Below, one piece after another: positions 33,647 through 42,149 of a stretch of 64,000 nt of DNA. Each line of letters begins with the position of its first letter. Positions within the stretch are counted from its first letter, which is position 1. The notes under the pieces were generated by a model. It saw only the letters and a list, made by a program, of their open reading frames with translations. It was not told where the DNA came from and did not search any database. This stretch comes from VRUE01 sp963695835 (GTDB taxonomy: Bacteria > Actinomycetota > Thermoleophilia > Solirubrobacterales > 70-9), in the NCBI GenBank assembly GCA_963695835.1, contig CAVOHR010000004.1, positions 372,001 to 436,000 of the forward strand, in the 5' to 3' direction. The position numbers were made by a program, and so were the translations under genes.

Positions 33647-34966
33647 TCAGGCAGCGACGGCGTGCAATCCGGCTGCGCCAAGGCCCTCCCCCAGGAGTCC
33701 CGGCTCTTCGAAGGCACTCGGGTCCCGCCTGGTCTCGCCCCCCATCTCGGCCGAGCGGGGGTCGATCTCATCCTCGTCCTCGAGCTCGATGTCGTCCACG
33801 ACCTCGGCGATCCGCTCGACGCTTTCGGTTCCGCGCTCGGCCAGTATTTCGCGCGCCTCGCGCAAGACCGTCTCGCTCTGCGCGACGAGGCCGGCGTTTT
33901 CCGCGTCCTGCGCAAACCGGTGGAGAAGCGACGGCACCCAGGGGTCGAGCTCCAGGATCTCGCACTGGCCGCGGCTGGAGAGGAGCTCTTTCAGCCTCTC
34001 GATCACCGGGCCGACCCGCCCGCCCTTGCGCAGCATCCGCACCCGGCCCTCCTCGATCGCGCAAGCGGCGACGCCGGCGGGGCTTTGAAGTCCCCTGTAG
34101 CCCTCGTCCGCCGACTCGATCAGGCGCTCGACCGCTGCGTAGCTCGGCTTCGCGCTGTCGGTCGCGATGCTGCGGGCGACGGCCGCCTGGCGGCGCGCGT
34201 TCAGAGCCGCACCCTCGGGGTGCTCGCAGGCCCGAAACATCTGCGCCGCCCGGTCGAGGTACCCGTAGGCCTCCGCGTACTCCTGCTTCTGGAATTCGAC
34301 GGCGCCCAGAGTCGACTGAGCGAAGGCCTGGGTCACCAGAAGCCGCATCCCATCGGCCCGCTCAAGCGCCTCGTTGAGAAACTCGCGAGCCTCGTCGAGG
34401 TCGCCGAGACAGCGCCTGACCTCCCCGATCTGCATCAGGGTGTCGGCCCGGGCCCGTTCGAAGCAGTTGTCCTCGGCGAGCCGGTAGGCGCGATCGAGGC
34501 ATGCCGATGCCTCGCGGAACTCGCCGAGCAGGCGCAGGCAGAAGCCGAACATGAACAGGCACTGCGCCTGCCCGTACTCGTCTTCCAGCGAGTCGAAGCT
34601 GCGCTTCGCGATCGTGGCGAGGCGAAGCGCCCTTTCGAGCCGGGTCTGCTTGCGTAGATTCCCGGCAAGGCTGATAACGCTCCAGGCCTGGCTGCGGAAC
34701 CAGTCGGCCGACGCCGGCATCGGGCTGTTCCTGACGAGCTGCCAGTAGAGGGAGCAGGCGGCTGTCGGGTGCGCTTCACGGGTTGAGAGGCCCTCTCCCC
34801 GTCGCTCGCCGGAGCGGCCCAGGGTGTATTTGAGGTGGGCGGCTGCCGGCAGGGCAAACTCGGCTCCGTAAGCCGGTGCGTTCCCCAGCGCGATCGCGTT
34901 CAGGCGGTCGATCAGCTCCTCCTGGCAGGTTCTGAGCTCGTCCTGCTTGTCGGGTTGGACTCCCAA
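33647..34966 (-). CDS. TPR-repeat protein, possibly 5'-damaged
   Basis: Up to 439 aa, opening with TTG at 34966. Several TPR-like helix pairs are visible at ~100-330, for example ALRLATIAKRSFDSLEDEYG, GEFREASACLDRAYRLAEDN, GDLDEAREFLNEALERADGM and YAEAYGYLDRAAQMFRACEH. The C-terminal ~50 residues are acidic and disordered. Upstream of the TTG a different frame reads IASMPVFDPNKKLDEA, which would continue naturally into the TPR frame after a one-base shift. The gene may therefore be frameshifted near 34970 and have lost its N-terminus to the adjoining hipA fragment. TPR proteins serve as interaction scaffolds; no effector domain is visible. Confidence 0.6.
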   Translation of the reverse strand: MGVQPDKQDELRTCQEELIDRLNAIALGNAPAYGAEFALPAAAHLKYTLGRSGERRGEGLSTREAHPTAACSLYWQLVRNSPMPASADWFRSQAWSVISLAGNLRKQTRLERALRLATIAKRSFDSLEDEYGQAQCLFMFGFCLRLLGEFREASACLDRAYRLAEDNCFERARADTLMQIGEVRRCLGDLDEAREFLNEALERADGMRLLVTQAFAQSTLGAVEFQKQEYAEAYGYLDRAAQMFRACEHPEGAALNARRQAAVARSIATDSAKPSYAAVERLIESADEGYRGLQSPAGVAACAIEEGRVRMLRKGGRVGPVIERLKELLSSRGQCEILELDPWVPSLLHRFAQDAENAGLVAQSETVLREAREILAERGTESVERIAEVVDDIELEDEDEIDPRSAEMGGETRRDPSAFEEPGLLGEGLGAAGLHAVAA

Positions 34967-35078
34967 CAGCTTCGTCGAGCTTCTTGTTGGGATCGAATAC
35001 CGGCATCGACGCGATCAGCCCCTCGGGGGCGCCGCTCGACTCCGTGTTCGTCGGCGGCGGCGGCTTCACCCTGCCGGA

Positions 35079-35835
35079 GGCGGCGGTCGAAGCGCGCGGC
35101 GACGGCGCAGGGCCGCCCGGCGACCCTCATCGGCTCCAGCGGCGCCAGCGGCAGGCCGAGGCGGCGCAGCGCCGCCGTGCAGGCGACCTCGTTGACGACG
35201 AAGTCCGGGTGCTCGCCCGTTTCGGGCTTGACTATGTGCGTGCTCGGCATCCCCGGCTGCGGCCAGGCCCAGCGGTCGCCCTGCTCGTCGCGGACCAGGG
35301 CGAGCTTGTGGCGCTCGCCCGGCAGGGCGAAGCGCATGCGCCGCTCGTTGGCGGGGTCGAACAGCCGCGGCGGCGGGACCGCCAGCAGCTCCTCGAGCTC
35401 GTCGTCGCCGAGCCAGGCGAGCGCGTCGGGGTCGGGGTCTTCCGGCCGCTCGCCCTCGGGCAGCAGCAGGACGGCGCCGGGGCAGTCGCTGCCCAGCTCG
35501 GCGAGCAGGCCGAGCCCGTCGGCCGGGTCGAGCCCCAGCTCGCGGGCGATCCGCTCGCGGCGCAGGCCGTCCGGCAGCAGGCCCTCGAAGTAGGGCCGGG
35601 CCGCCGCGGCGCCGTAGGGCTCGGCGCGCAGGGGCAGCGAGCGGCTGAGCGGCGTCGTCCCCTCCCCCGCCCGGTCCACCGCCTGGCGCGCGTAGGCAAA
35701 CTCGTAGCCGCCCTCGCTCGCGGCCAGCGTGCCGACCGGCTCCCCATGCAGATAGACGTCAAGCTTCGTGCTGGCCTCCCGACTGGATCGACGGACTCAG
35801 TATTCCAATAAATACGTTCCGAGTCTCCTCCGGGC
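35079..35835 (-). pseudogene. hipA: hipA 5' fragment
   Basis: Encodes the N-terminal HipA domain and the start of the kinase domain (VYLHGEPVGTLAASEGGYEF to PCAVAARFDRR), then stops abruptly where unrelated sequence (the TPR gene region) begins at ~35078. The leader (SREASTKLDV preceded by EY) carries an in-frame TGA not present in the otherwise matching copies at ~52260 and ~58490. Not a functional kinase. Confidence 0.85.
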
Positions 35836-35842
35836 CGAATCG

Positions 35843-35995
35843 CCCGCGAGGAGGCATGGACGGTGCTCGCCGCGGACAAGATCGCCAACGTGATCGCGCT
35901 GCGCGGCGCCTACGCGAGGAAGGGGAGGACGTGGAGCGCGCGGTGCCGGTCGACCTCTACATGCAGATCCTCCTCTGGGATCATCGGCCCGCCGC
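35843..35995 (+). pseudogene. Fragment of an HD-domain-like or unknown gene
   Basis: Plus-strand reading GRIAREEAWTVLAADKIANV, then ALRGAYARKG, shifts frame and continues EDVERAVPVDLYMQILLWDH. The first part resembles the C-terminal helices of HD-hydrolase-like proteins. The piece is truncated at both ends and frameshifted. The identical 'GRIARE' DNA appears after the hipA leaders at ~52291 and ~58521. Confidence 0.45.
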
Positions 35996-36011
35996 TCTGA
36001 CGCACTGGCGC

Positions 36012-36173
36012 TACTTGATCAGGGTGCCGAGGCGCGGCGCTCCCTGGCCGCGCTCGAGCCGTCCGACCTCGGTGCGGCGTGCCGCAGCGCTCGCTCAGCT
36101 CCTCCTGGCTGACGCGGGCGTCGATCCGGGCGGACCTCAGGTTGAAGCCGAAGCGGGGTGGGGCGTTCAGCAC
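36012..36173 (-). pseudogene. XRE-family HTH gene, frameshifted
   Basis: Starts at GTG 36173 behind a TTGCAT/TAGATT promoter. It encodes GFNLRSARIDARVSQEELSE, the first helices of an XRE domain, then loses frame. A second frame continues RTEVGRLERGQGAPRLGTLI and ends in TAG. It is related to the intact XRE genes at 57210 and 59686. Confidence 0.7.
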
Positions 36174-36355
36174 AGTACCAATCTAAGCCAAGTGCGTCCG
36201 AATGCAAGTCCGAATCGGCCGGTGACCGGAGGGCGCTGCCGGCGCCCCCTGCCGATTCAGGTCGAGCGACGGAGGAGGAAGTCGCGGAACTTGGGTGCGG
36301 TGTAGTCGTATTCGCCTTTCCGGATCCGGTAGAGGGCGCCGGCCTCGACGAGCCT

Positions 36356-36404
36356 GCCGAGCAGGACGTTGACGTTGCCGGGGGTCTTGTCCGATACCGC
36401 GCCG
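36356..36404. repeat. 49-bp direct repeat within the ATPase 3' part
   Basis: Repeated exactly at 37458-37506, where it joins a PIN-gene piece to a hipA 3' piece. Confidence 0.85.
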
Positions 36405-36918
36405 AGATCCGCGGCCCGCAGGGGCGGATAGGCACATGAGGCCGAGGCGAGCAGCACCTCCTGCTCGGCCGGGGTGAGGGTCGAGGTTCTCGGCTCGTAG
36501 AAATCCCGGTCGAGGCGCTCGTAGATCTGGGCACGCGCCTCGTCGAGCAGCTCGGGCGTGAAGCGATCGACGCCGGCGAGATCGGCGGCGTCCCACAGCT
36601 CCGACCCCCATAGCTGGATGAAGTAGGGGTAGCCCTCGACCTCGTCCACAACCGCTGCGGCGACCTGCTCGGCGGCGTTGCGCCCGGTCTGCTCGAGCGG
36701 CCGGGTGAAGGCGGCGAGCGCCTCGTCCCGCGGAAGCGAGTCGACATTCTCACCGCGGAAGAGCCGCTCGCTGTAGGAGCGGGCCTTCTGCAGGTTTGCG
36801 GCGAGAGTCGGGAGGCCGCACACGACCACAGCGAGCGGCAGCTCCTGACGCTGCAGGGCCACCAGGGGCGCGATCAGCAGCGACAGCGGGTGCTCGCCGT
36901 GTCGATCGCGCTCGTCGC

Positions 36919-36970
36919 GGGCGTTCCCAGGATTGACCGCCAGTATGGGTGGTCAATCCTGGGAACGCCC
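36919..36970. repeat. 20-bp perfect inverted repeat, 12-nt loop
   Basis: Left arm 36919-36938 (GGGCGTTCCCAGGATTGACC) is the exact reverse complement of the right arm 36951-36970. It replaces the Walker B part of an ATPase gene. It might be a REP/MITE-like mobile palindrome or a footprint of palindrome-generated deletion. Confidence 0.9.
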
Positions 36971-37386
36971 CTCGCGGCCCTTGGAGACGGCGAGCTCGAC
37001 CGTCGCGAATATGTCCCGGGCAAGGTCGCTCTCGCGGGCCGAGCCGGGGGCGATCGCCAGCGAGACGTCTTCCCAGTCAACCGAAAGACTGCCGCCGCGC
37101 AGAGCCCGGCCCGCCGCCGCTCGTAGCCTCTCGTAGCGCGAGAGGCGCCCCTGCGCGCGTTCGAGCAAGCCCGTCATCGCACCCTGAAGCGCCTCGTCGG
37201 TGTTGTGCGAGGGCTGAAGCTCGAACTCGGCGGGCTCCCAATTCGCTTCCTCGGCGCGTTCCGCGAACGCTCCCAGCAAGACGGTCTTCCCCACCCCGCG
37301 CAGGCCGGTGACGCGCATGCTCGCCGGCTGCTCCGGGGCGGCGCGCAGCAACCTAAAGAAATGTCTGTAATGACTGCCGCTTCGGG

Positions 37387-37460
37387 GACGATCTCTCGTC
37401 CTCGACGCGGGAGCGTTGATCGGCCTCGAACGGGAGAGCCGGACGGCGATCGCGATGGCC
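37387..37460 (+). pseudogene. PIN-domain (VapC-type) N-terminal fragment
   Basis: Reads SLVLDAGALIGLERESRTAI, the typical first strand and Asp of PIN ribonucleases. Truncated after ~25 residues by the 49-bp ATPase repeat. Confidence 0.6.
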
Positions 37461-37506
37461 GAGCAGGACGTTGACGTTGCCGGGGGTCTTGTCCGATACC
37501 GCGCCG
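37458..37506. repeat. 49-bp direct repeat, second copy
   Basis: Copy of 36356-36404 transplanted next to hipA sequence; marks a recombination joint. Confidence 0.85.
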
Positions 37507-37512
37507 GGTCGC

Positions 37513-38012
37513 TCACGGCAATTCCAGGTCCCGCAGCGAGCGGCCGCCGGGGCCGTGGACGACGTCTTTGAGGTCCTCGAGGAGCTGGTTGGCTCGCCTG
37601 CCGAGGACGAGGACGATCTCGTCGATCACCGGGCGGTACCAGCCGCGCTCCTGGGCCCGTTCGGCGACGGCGCCGAGGGCGCGGCCGAGCAGGGCGGCCA
37701 TCTCGAGCCCGGTCGTGACCGCCGGCAGCGGCTCCCGTCCGCACTCCATCCCGACCCGCATCAGCCCGGTGGTGGCGCGGGGTGGCCGGCAGCCCGTCGC
37801 CGCGGCGGTCGAGGCGCGCGGCGACGGCGCAGGGCCGCCCGGCGATCGTCATCGGCTCGATCGGCGCCAGCGGCAGGCCGAGGCGGCGCAGCGCCGCCGT
37901 GCAGGCGACCTCGTTGACGACGAAGTCGGGGTACTCGCCGGTTTCGGGCTTGACTATGTGCGTGCTCGGCATCCCCGGCTGCGGCCAGGCCCAGCGGTCG
38001 CTGCGCTCGTCG
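37513..38012 (-). pseudogene. hipA: hipA fragment with internal deletion (type 1)
   Basis: The 3' end of hipA (LMRVGMECGREPLPAVTT through RSLRDLELP) at 37513-37770 is joined directly to a middle piece (RHxxx back to WAWPQPGMPSTHIVKPETGE). The deletion removes the QETFW to EWVEHTSGYAG part with the catalytic loop. The identical joint recurs at ~51510, so one deletion event was later copied. Confidence 0.85.
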
Positions 38013-38048
38013 CCGGCGAGGTTCCGTCCGCTTGGATTGCGAAACTCA

Positions 38049-38076
38049 TTGCATGCGAACTGGTGTTCGATACATC
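38049..38076 (+). promoter_or_regulatory. Promoter with LexA-type operator in the spacer
   Basis: TTGCAT (38049-38054), 16 nt, TACATC (38071-38076). The spacer contains CGAAC-TGGT-GTTCG (38056-38069), matching the actinobacterial SOS box consensus CGAAC-N4-GTTCG. Binding there would block polymerase, so the two genes downstream are probably damage-inducible. Confidence 0.65.
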
Positions 38077-38176
38077 GCCTCGGACAGATCCCGCTGCCGG
38101 CAACAACTCGATGCCCGGGCTCGGGGTCGAGGTTCCGGCAGGGGCATTTGCGTCAAATCCCGAGAAGGAGACGAAA

Positions 38177-38452
38177 ATGCAAGTTCAACAAGCCAAGTCG
38201 AAATCGACCAAGGCGTCTGCGATGATTTCGGCTATGGAGCGATTGGCCCATATCACGGTGCAAGGCGACCTTGAGGGCGACTTCGTCATCACCGAGGAGC
38301 GCGGCAAAGGCGAGTTCGTGATCGTGCGAGAGTCCGAGCCGTCCTTGAAGACGCTGCGCGAGCGTTCCGGTGCTCGCCCGGCCACCAAGGAGGAGTTCGA
38401 CGCCTTTGTATCCGAGCATGGCCCGTTCCTTCCGCCCGACGGCGAGGGCTGA
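38177..38452 (+). CDS. Small unknown protein, first gene of a LexA-boxed pair
   Basis: 91 aa from ATG 38177 with GAAGGAG upstream. A Lys/Ser-rich N-terminus (VQQAKSKSTKASAMISAMER) is followed by a compact alpha/beta-looking domain (HITVQGDLEGDFVITEERGK, GEFVIVRES) and a C-terminal helix (ATKEEFDAFVSEHG). No family is recognised. It is followed after 3 nt by a second small gene. The layout (small first gene, slightly larger second) is like a toxin-antitoxin pair, but no toxin fold can be assigned. Confidence 0.75.
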   Translation: MQVQQAKSKSTKASAMISAMERLAHITVQGDLEGDFVITEERGKGEFVIVRESEPSLKTLRERSGARPATKEEFDAFVSEHGPFLPPDGEG

Positions 38453-38455
38453 TCC

Positions 38456-38815
38456 GTGGCAAAGAAGCCGTCGCCCGTCATCATTGACGGGGAGTTCTTC
38501 GAGGCCGACGTCGAGCGCGCCAGCGACGCTGGTGCAGAGATCGCCAAGGCTGCCCGCGAGCGCTTCGAGAGCGACGGCGTCCCTCCCGACGATTTGCGCC
38601 TCTGCGAAGACGAAGGCACCGAAGGTGCCCAATTGCCGAGGTGCCTGAAGGTCTATCTGCCAGACGCCGCTGGGCGGTTCGGCATGGTCTTCCAGCTAGA
38701 CATCGTCGACGAACGCGGCGCGCTCCGCTACCTGGCTTTCGGCGTCCGTCATCACCCATCCGACTCCCACGCTGAAACCGTCTACCAGGTGGCCCACCGG
38801 AGAATCCACGGATAG
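38456..38815 (+). CDS. Small unknown protein, second gene of the pair
   Basis: 119 aa from GTG 38456. The sequence starts MAKKPSPVIIDGEFFEADVE and has a helical segment (ASDAGAEIAKAARERFES). The second half is beta-rich and resembles small RelE/ParE-sized folds: CLKVYLPDAAGRFGMVFQLD, GALRYLAFGVRHHPSDSHAE and VYQVAHRRIHG, with several His. I do not recognise the family. Codon use and a continuous frame support a real gene. Confidence 0.7.
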   Translation: MAKKPSPVIIDGEFFEADVERASDAGAEIAKAARERFESDGVPPDDLRLCEDEGTEGAQLPRCLKVYLPDAAGRFGMVFQLDIVDERGALRYLAFGVRHHPSDSHAETVYQVAHRRIHG

Positions 38816-38886
38816 CCCGCCAGGCGACGAGGGCGAGCTCGTCGTCGTCCGGCCAGTCCTCGCTTTCGCGGCTGCGGGCAGAGCAG

Positions 38887-38931
38887 CTTTCGGGATAGCT
38901 TCACCGTCGTCTGCTTGGGCGTTTAACAAGT
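38887..38931. repeat. 45-bp direct repeat, copy 1
   Basis: Identical to 55646-55690, which precedes the 55689/55710 ATPase gene. Here the sequence breaks into a hipA 3' piece right after CAAGT, so it marks a joint in which the promoter-side flank of that ATPase gene was copied. Confidence 0.9.
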
Positions 38932-38945
38932 CGTCGATCGCGAGG

Positions 38946-39388
38946 TCACGGCAACTCCAGGTCCCGCAGCGAGCGGCCGCCGGGGCCGTGGACGACGTCT
39001 TTGAGGTCCTCGAGGAGCTGGTTGGCTCGCCCTCCGACGACGAGGACGATCTCGTCGATCACCGGGCGGTACCAGCCGCGCTCCTGGGCCAAGTGTCTCG
39101 ACCGCGTCCTCCTCGCCGATCGCGCGCAGCAGCTCGGCGGAGTGCGCGAAGCCGGGCCGCTCGACCTCCTCGGCGGCCCGCTCCGCCCCGGGCGCGAAGC
39201 CGAGCGCCTGCCAGAAGGTCTCCTGGTGGCGCGGGGTGACCGGCAGCCCGTCGCCGCGGCGGTCGAAGCGCGCGGCGACGGCGCAGGGCCGCCCGGCGAC
39301 CCTCATCGGCTCCAGCGGCGCCAGCGGCAGGCCGAGGCGGCGCAGCGCCGCCGTGCAGGCGACCTCGTTGACGACGAAGTCGGGGCCC
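38946..39388 (-). pseudogene. hipA: hipA fragment with internal deletion (type 2)
   Basis: The last ~45 codons of hipA (VIDEIVLVVGGRANQLLEDL to LRDLELP) are fused to a middle piece (ETL, EEDAVE, ERPGFAHSAELLRAIG back to VVNEVACTAALRRLG). The catalytic loop is missing and both ends are broken. Confidence 0.8.
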
Positions 39389-39392
39389 GGCT

Positions 39393-39894
39393 TGCGCGAA
39401 CCCTGCGTGAGCAGGGGAGCTGGACGGGCGAGACGCATATCCAGAAGGCGACGTATCTCCTGCGCGAGCTGGCGGACGTCCCGTTCGACTTCGATTTCAT
39501 CCTCTACAAGCACGGTCCGTTCTCGTTTGAGCTGCGGGATGAGCTGAGCGAGATGCAAGCCGACGCTTACCTGGTCCGAGAAGCGCAGAGGCCGCCCTAC
39601 GGTCCGCGTTTTGGGGTCACTGAGCGCGGAGAGGAACTCGAGTCTCGGTTCGCTCGGACCATGCGGCGCCACGGCGATCGGATCGACTGGATATCCGAGC
39701 AACTGCACGGCAAGGGCGTTGCCGCGCTCGAGCGGCTGGCGACCGGTCTCTGGGTAACTCGGCACGGAGAGGGGGGCTCGGTCGAGGATCGGGCTGCCGA
39801 ACTGCAGGCGATCAAGCGTCACGTCGCCAACGACGACGCATCTACCGCGATCGAAGAAATCGACAAGATGCTTGCGTCGGCGATATCCGGCTGA
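39393..39894 (+). CDS. 5'-truncated protein resembling Panacea/YwgA-type proteins
   Basis: About 167 codons, open through the junction with hipA DNA but with no plausible native start. It reads ARLARTLREQGSWTGETHIQ-KATYLLRELADV, then FDFDFILYKHGPFSFELRDE, VTERGEELESRF and a long helical C-terminus (ALERLATGLWVTRHGEGGSV, EEIDKMLASAIS). The 'QKATYLL...FILYKHGPFS' arrangement is like antitoxin-type Panacea/SocA-related or YwgA-like proteins; this is a tentative call. If translated from an upstream start it would carry a hipA-antisense N-terminus, so it is probably not functional. Confidence 0.5.
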
Positions 39895-39932
39895 GCCTCG
39901 GCGATGGCGACCCCGCCCGCCCTGGGCGCGGC

Positions 39933-40922
39933 CTACCCCTGGAGCCGGAAGTCGTGGTCCTCGTCGAAGCCGTCGCGCCAGTCGTCGCCGTCCTCGCCCC
40001 AGTCGTCGTCGCGCTCGTCCTCGTCCTCGCCCTCCTCGTCGGCGAGCAGGTGCTCGGGCGGGCGCCAGACGGTGCGCATGTCGCGCGGGGCGAAACCGGC
40101 GCGGGCGAGGTTGGCGGCGGCGGTCGACTCCTCGCTCGGGTAGTCGAGCGGCTCTTCGGCGACGGCGAGGATCGTGCGCGCGCCAGCGGCGATCGCGTCG
40201 GCGACGCGGCGCCGGATCAGGGCGGAGTGGACGCCGCGGCCGCGGTACTCCCCGCAGGTGGCTGCGAAGCCGAGCTGGGCGATCTGTTCGGGGTGCAGCA
40301 TCGTAGTCGCCGCGCCCATGCCGTACTCGGTCTCGGGATCGAACGCGATGTAGCTGCGCCAGCGCCGGCGCCCGGGCAGGCCGGCGAAGAAGTCGTTCGC
40401 CGTCGACCCCAACCCATAGCCGGCGACGAACAGCTCGCTGAAGCCCTCGACTTCCTCGCTGTGCTCGTCGATCTCGATTCCCTCCGAGTCGGCCGGGCCG
40501 GGAGGCGAGGCATCGCGGAGCAGCAGCGCCTGGGTCGCCTTTGTGCCGTAGCCGCGCTCGGCGAGCAGCTCTTCGGCCGCGCGCGCTTCGCCGAACTCTG
40601 GCCGGATCGGGATCCGGCAGTCGGCGCCGAGCGACTCGGTCCACTCGAGCGCCGCCTCGAGGTGGCCGCCCTCGACCGCGCCGGGCCGCTCGCCGCCGAG
40701 CAGGAGGTTGAGCAGCGGCGTCAGCCGCAGGTCGGCGACCGTGAACGTCCAGAGGGGGCCGTAGCCGCGCATCTCGATCCCGCTGTCTTCGAGCGCTTCG
40801 AACACTGGCGCCCGCCAGAGGTCGATCCAGGAGTGGCGCTCGAGTTCGTAGAACCTGCCCGGGCCCATCAGGTTGTCGATGATCAGGCCCGGGTGGAGCT
40901 CAAAGTCGTCGCGCCAGCCCAC
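39933..40922 (-). CDS. GNAT-like protein with acidic tail, paralogue 2
   Basis: 329 aa from GTG 40922, seven nt downstream of a -10 box (leaderless). It has the same two-part layout as the 32490 gene: an N-terminal degenerate half (FYELERHSWIDLWRAPVFEA; LGGERPGAVEGGHLEAALEW) and a GNAT domain with QLGFAATCGEYRGRGVHSAL as acetyl-CoA motif, followed by ARTILAVAEEPLDYPSEE. The C-terminal 35 residues are acidic (DEEGEDEDERDDDWGEDGDD) and end DEDHDFRLQG. It has no hipA partner. It differs from the other two intact paralogues enough to be an older branch; the fragment at 60196 belongs to this branch. Confidence 0.8.
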   Translation of the reverse strand: MGWRDDFELHPGLIIDNLMGPGRFYELERHSWIDLWRAPVFEALEDSGIEMRGYGPLWTFTVADLRLTPLLNLLLGGERPGAVEGGHLEAALEWTESLGADCRIPIRPEFGEARAAEELLAERGYGTKATQALLLRDASPPGPADSEGIEIDEHSEEVEGFSELFVAGYGLGSTANDFFAGLPGRRRWRSYIAFDPETEYGMGAATTMLHPEQIAQLGFAATCGEYRGRGVHSALIRRRVADAIAAGARTILAVAEEPLDYPSEESTAAANLARAGFAPRDMRTVWRPPEHLLADEEGEDEDERDDDWGEDGDDWRDGFDEDHDFRLQG

Positions 40923-40929
40923 AGTGGTC

Positions 40930-40958
40930 AATCTAGGGTACTTATACAGTTTGCACAA
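40930..40958 (-). promoter_or_regulatory. Leaderless promoter of GNAT paralogue 2
   Basis: Minus strand: TTGTGC (40953-40958), 17 nt, TAGATT (40930-40935), then seven nt to GTG. Conserved at 60327-60355. Confidence 0.75.
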
Positions 40959-41095
40959 GGTATTGCCTGTTGGCGGCGTCAGCTCGCGCGGCTTCGACCC
41001 GGACGCCCCGCTCGACGCGCGGCTCCTGCCCGCGGACCTGCTCGACGCCTGGCGTGACGACGGCACTCGCCGGTAGCGTTCACCCCCAACCGCTC

Positions 41096-41200
41096 GCCAG
41101 CCTTCCAGGCTAGTCCGACCAGCTCGATCCAGGACCGCGCGACGACTGAGCGCAGATCGCCCGGCACGCCGTCCGCGCCAGGCGCGAATATCGAGGCCGC
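41096..41200 (-). pseudogene. Possible PIN-gene 3' relic
   Basis: The DNA resembles the 3' end of the PIN gene at 50551 (GACCAGCTCGA...GACCGCGCGACG.CTGA..GCAGATCGCC). Minus-strand residues IFAPGADGVPGDLRSVVARS correspond loosely to ILAPGDLLSAVARS. No intact frame. Confidence 0.4.
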
Positions 41201-41222
41201 TACGGTTGTCCTGTGCCGAGGG

Positions 41223-41243
41223 TAGAATCCGAACATATGTTCG
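41223..41243 (+). promoter_or_regulatory. -10 box and LexA operator overlapping the dprA-like start
   Basis: TAGAAT (41223-41228) is followed by CGAACATATGTTCG (41230-41243), a perfectly symmetric SOS box. The ATG of the gene (41237-41239) lies inside the operator, eight nt after the -10 box, so the transcript is probably leaderless and LexA would cover the transcription start. Confidence 0.75.
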
Positions 41244-42142
41244 CTAACGAGACGCTGGTCAGCACCAGGGAGCGGGCAGCCGTTCTCGCTCTCATGGCGC
41301 GGCGCAAGGTGGAGTGGAACCGGCTGGCCGGTTCGATCGAGGAGGCGGGAAGCGCCCTCGCCCTCCTCGAGCAGCTGGAGAAGACCCGGGATCCTCGCCT
41401 CTTCGCCGTCGAAAGCGCGCAGGTGACGCTGGATCAACTCGAGGAGCGGGTGATCTCCTACGAGCGGGAGGGAATCCGGCTGATAACGGTCCTCGACGCC
41501 GCCTATCCGATGAATCTGCGGATGGTGCACGACCGCCCGCCCGCCCTCTTCGTGCGGGGCGAGCTGAGTCCCGCCGACGAGCGCTCCGCGGCGGTGGTGG
41601 GAAGCCGCAGAGCTTCGCCGGCCGGCCTCGAGAAGGCGGCGGAGATCGCCCGCGATCTGGTCGCCAGTGACTACGTCGTCGTCAGCGGGCTCGCCGCCGG
41701 CATCGATGTTGCTGCCCACCGCGCGACGCTCGACGCGGGCGGGCGCACCGTGGCGGTCATCGGCACCGGTCTTCGGCACCACTTCCCGAAGCAGAACGCG
41801 GAGCTGCAGGAGCAACTCGGCCGGGAGAGCGCCGTCGTTTCTCAGTTCTGGCCCGGCCAGGAACCGCGTCGCTGGACGTTTCCCCAGCGGAACGCTGTGA
41901 TGTCGGGGTTCGCTCGCGCCAGCATCGTGGTCGAGGCGGGCAACAAGAGCGGCGCCCGCATGCAGGCCCGCCTGGCGATCGAGCAGGGCAGGCCGGTCTT
42001 CCTGCTGCGCTCGTTGCTGCGCCACCAGTGGGCACAGACGTACGCGGAGCAGCGTCCCAGCACGTACGTGGTCGACAGCGGCGAGGAGATCGTGGGACAT
42101 CTCGAGCGGCTCTACTCAGACGAGCTCGCCTTGACCGCCTAG
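41237..42142 (+). CDS. DprA/Smf-like DNA-processing protein under a LexA box
   Basis: 301 aa from ATG 41237; GTG 41213 lies upstream of the -10 box and is rejected. A helical N-terminal region (~1-75) is followed by YEREGIRLITVLDAAYPMNL and PPALFVRGEL. The Rossmann DprA core then shows AAVVGSRRASPAGLEKAAEI, VVSGLAAGIDVAAHRATLDA, TVAVIGTGLRHHFPKQNAEL, FPQRNAVMSGFARASIVVEA and KSGARMQARLAIEQGRPVFL, i.e. the family's VGSR, SGxAxGID, FPxRN and EAxxxSG signatures. DprA proteins bind single-stranded DNA and load RecA. Here the next gene is phosphoribosyltransferase-like, a pairing seen in some actinobacterial stress or defence loci. SOS control is inferred from the operator. Confidence 0.85.
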   Translation: MFANETLVSTRERAAVLALMARRKVEWNRLAGSIEEAGSALALLEQLEKTRDPRLFAVESAQVTLDQLEERVISYEREGIRLITVLDAAYPMNLRMVHDRPPALFVRGELSPADERSAAVVGSRRASPAGLEKAAEIARDLVASDYVVVSGLAAGIDVAAHRATLDAGGRTVAVIGTGLRHHFPKQNAELQEQLGRESAVVSQFWPGQEPRRWTFPQRNAVMSGFARASIVVEAGNKSGARMQARLAIEQGRPVFLLRSLLRHQWAQTYAEQRPSTYVVDSGEEIVGHLERLYSDELALTA

Positions 42143-42149
42143 CGTTGCC

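Larger units (their letters stand above)
36257..37365 (-). pseudogene. AAA ATPase split by an inverted-repeat insertion
   Basis: The 5' part (37365 down to ~36971) has a P-loop, VTGLRGVGKTVLLGAFAERA, and continues to TVELAVSKGRE. The 3' part (~36918 to 36257) resumes at RDERDRHGEHPLSLLIAPLV and includes the helical lid (ELPLAVVVCGLPTLAANLQK) and a winged-helix C-terminus (ADLGAVSDKTPGNVNVLLGR, DYTAPKFRDFLLRR). The Walker B segment that should lie between is missing and replaced by the palindrome at 36919-36970, and the frame is broken. The 5' end is fused to a PIN-gene piece. Such ATPases are common partners in actinobacterial accessory regions; this copy should be dead. Confidence 0.8.

Noticed and set aside
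38820..38890. Possible small gene between the LexA-boxed pair and the 45-bp repeat
   Set aside because: No convincing start, ribosome site or coding pattern.
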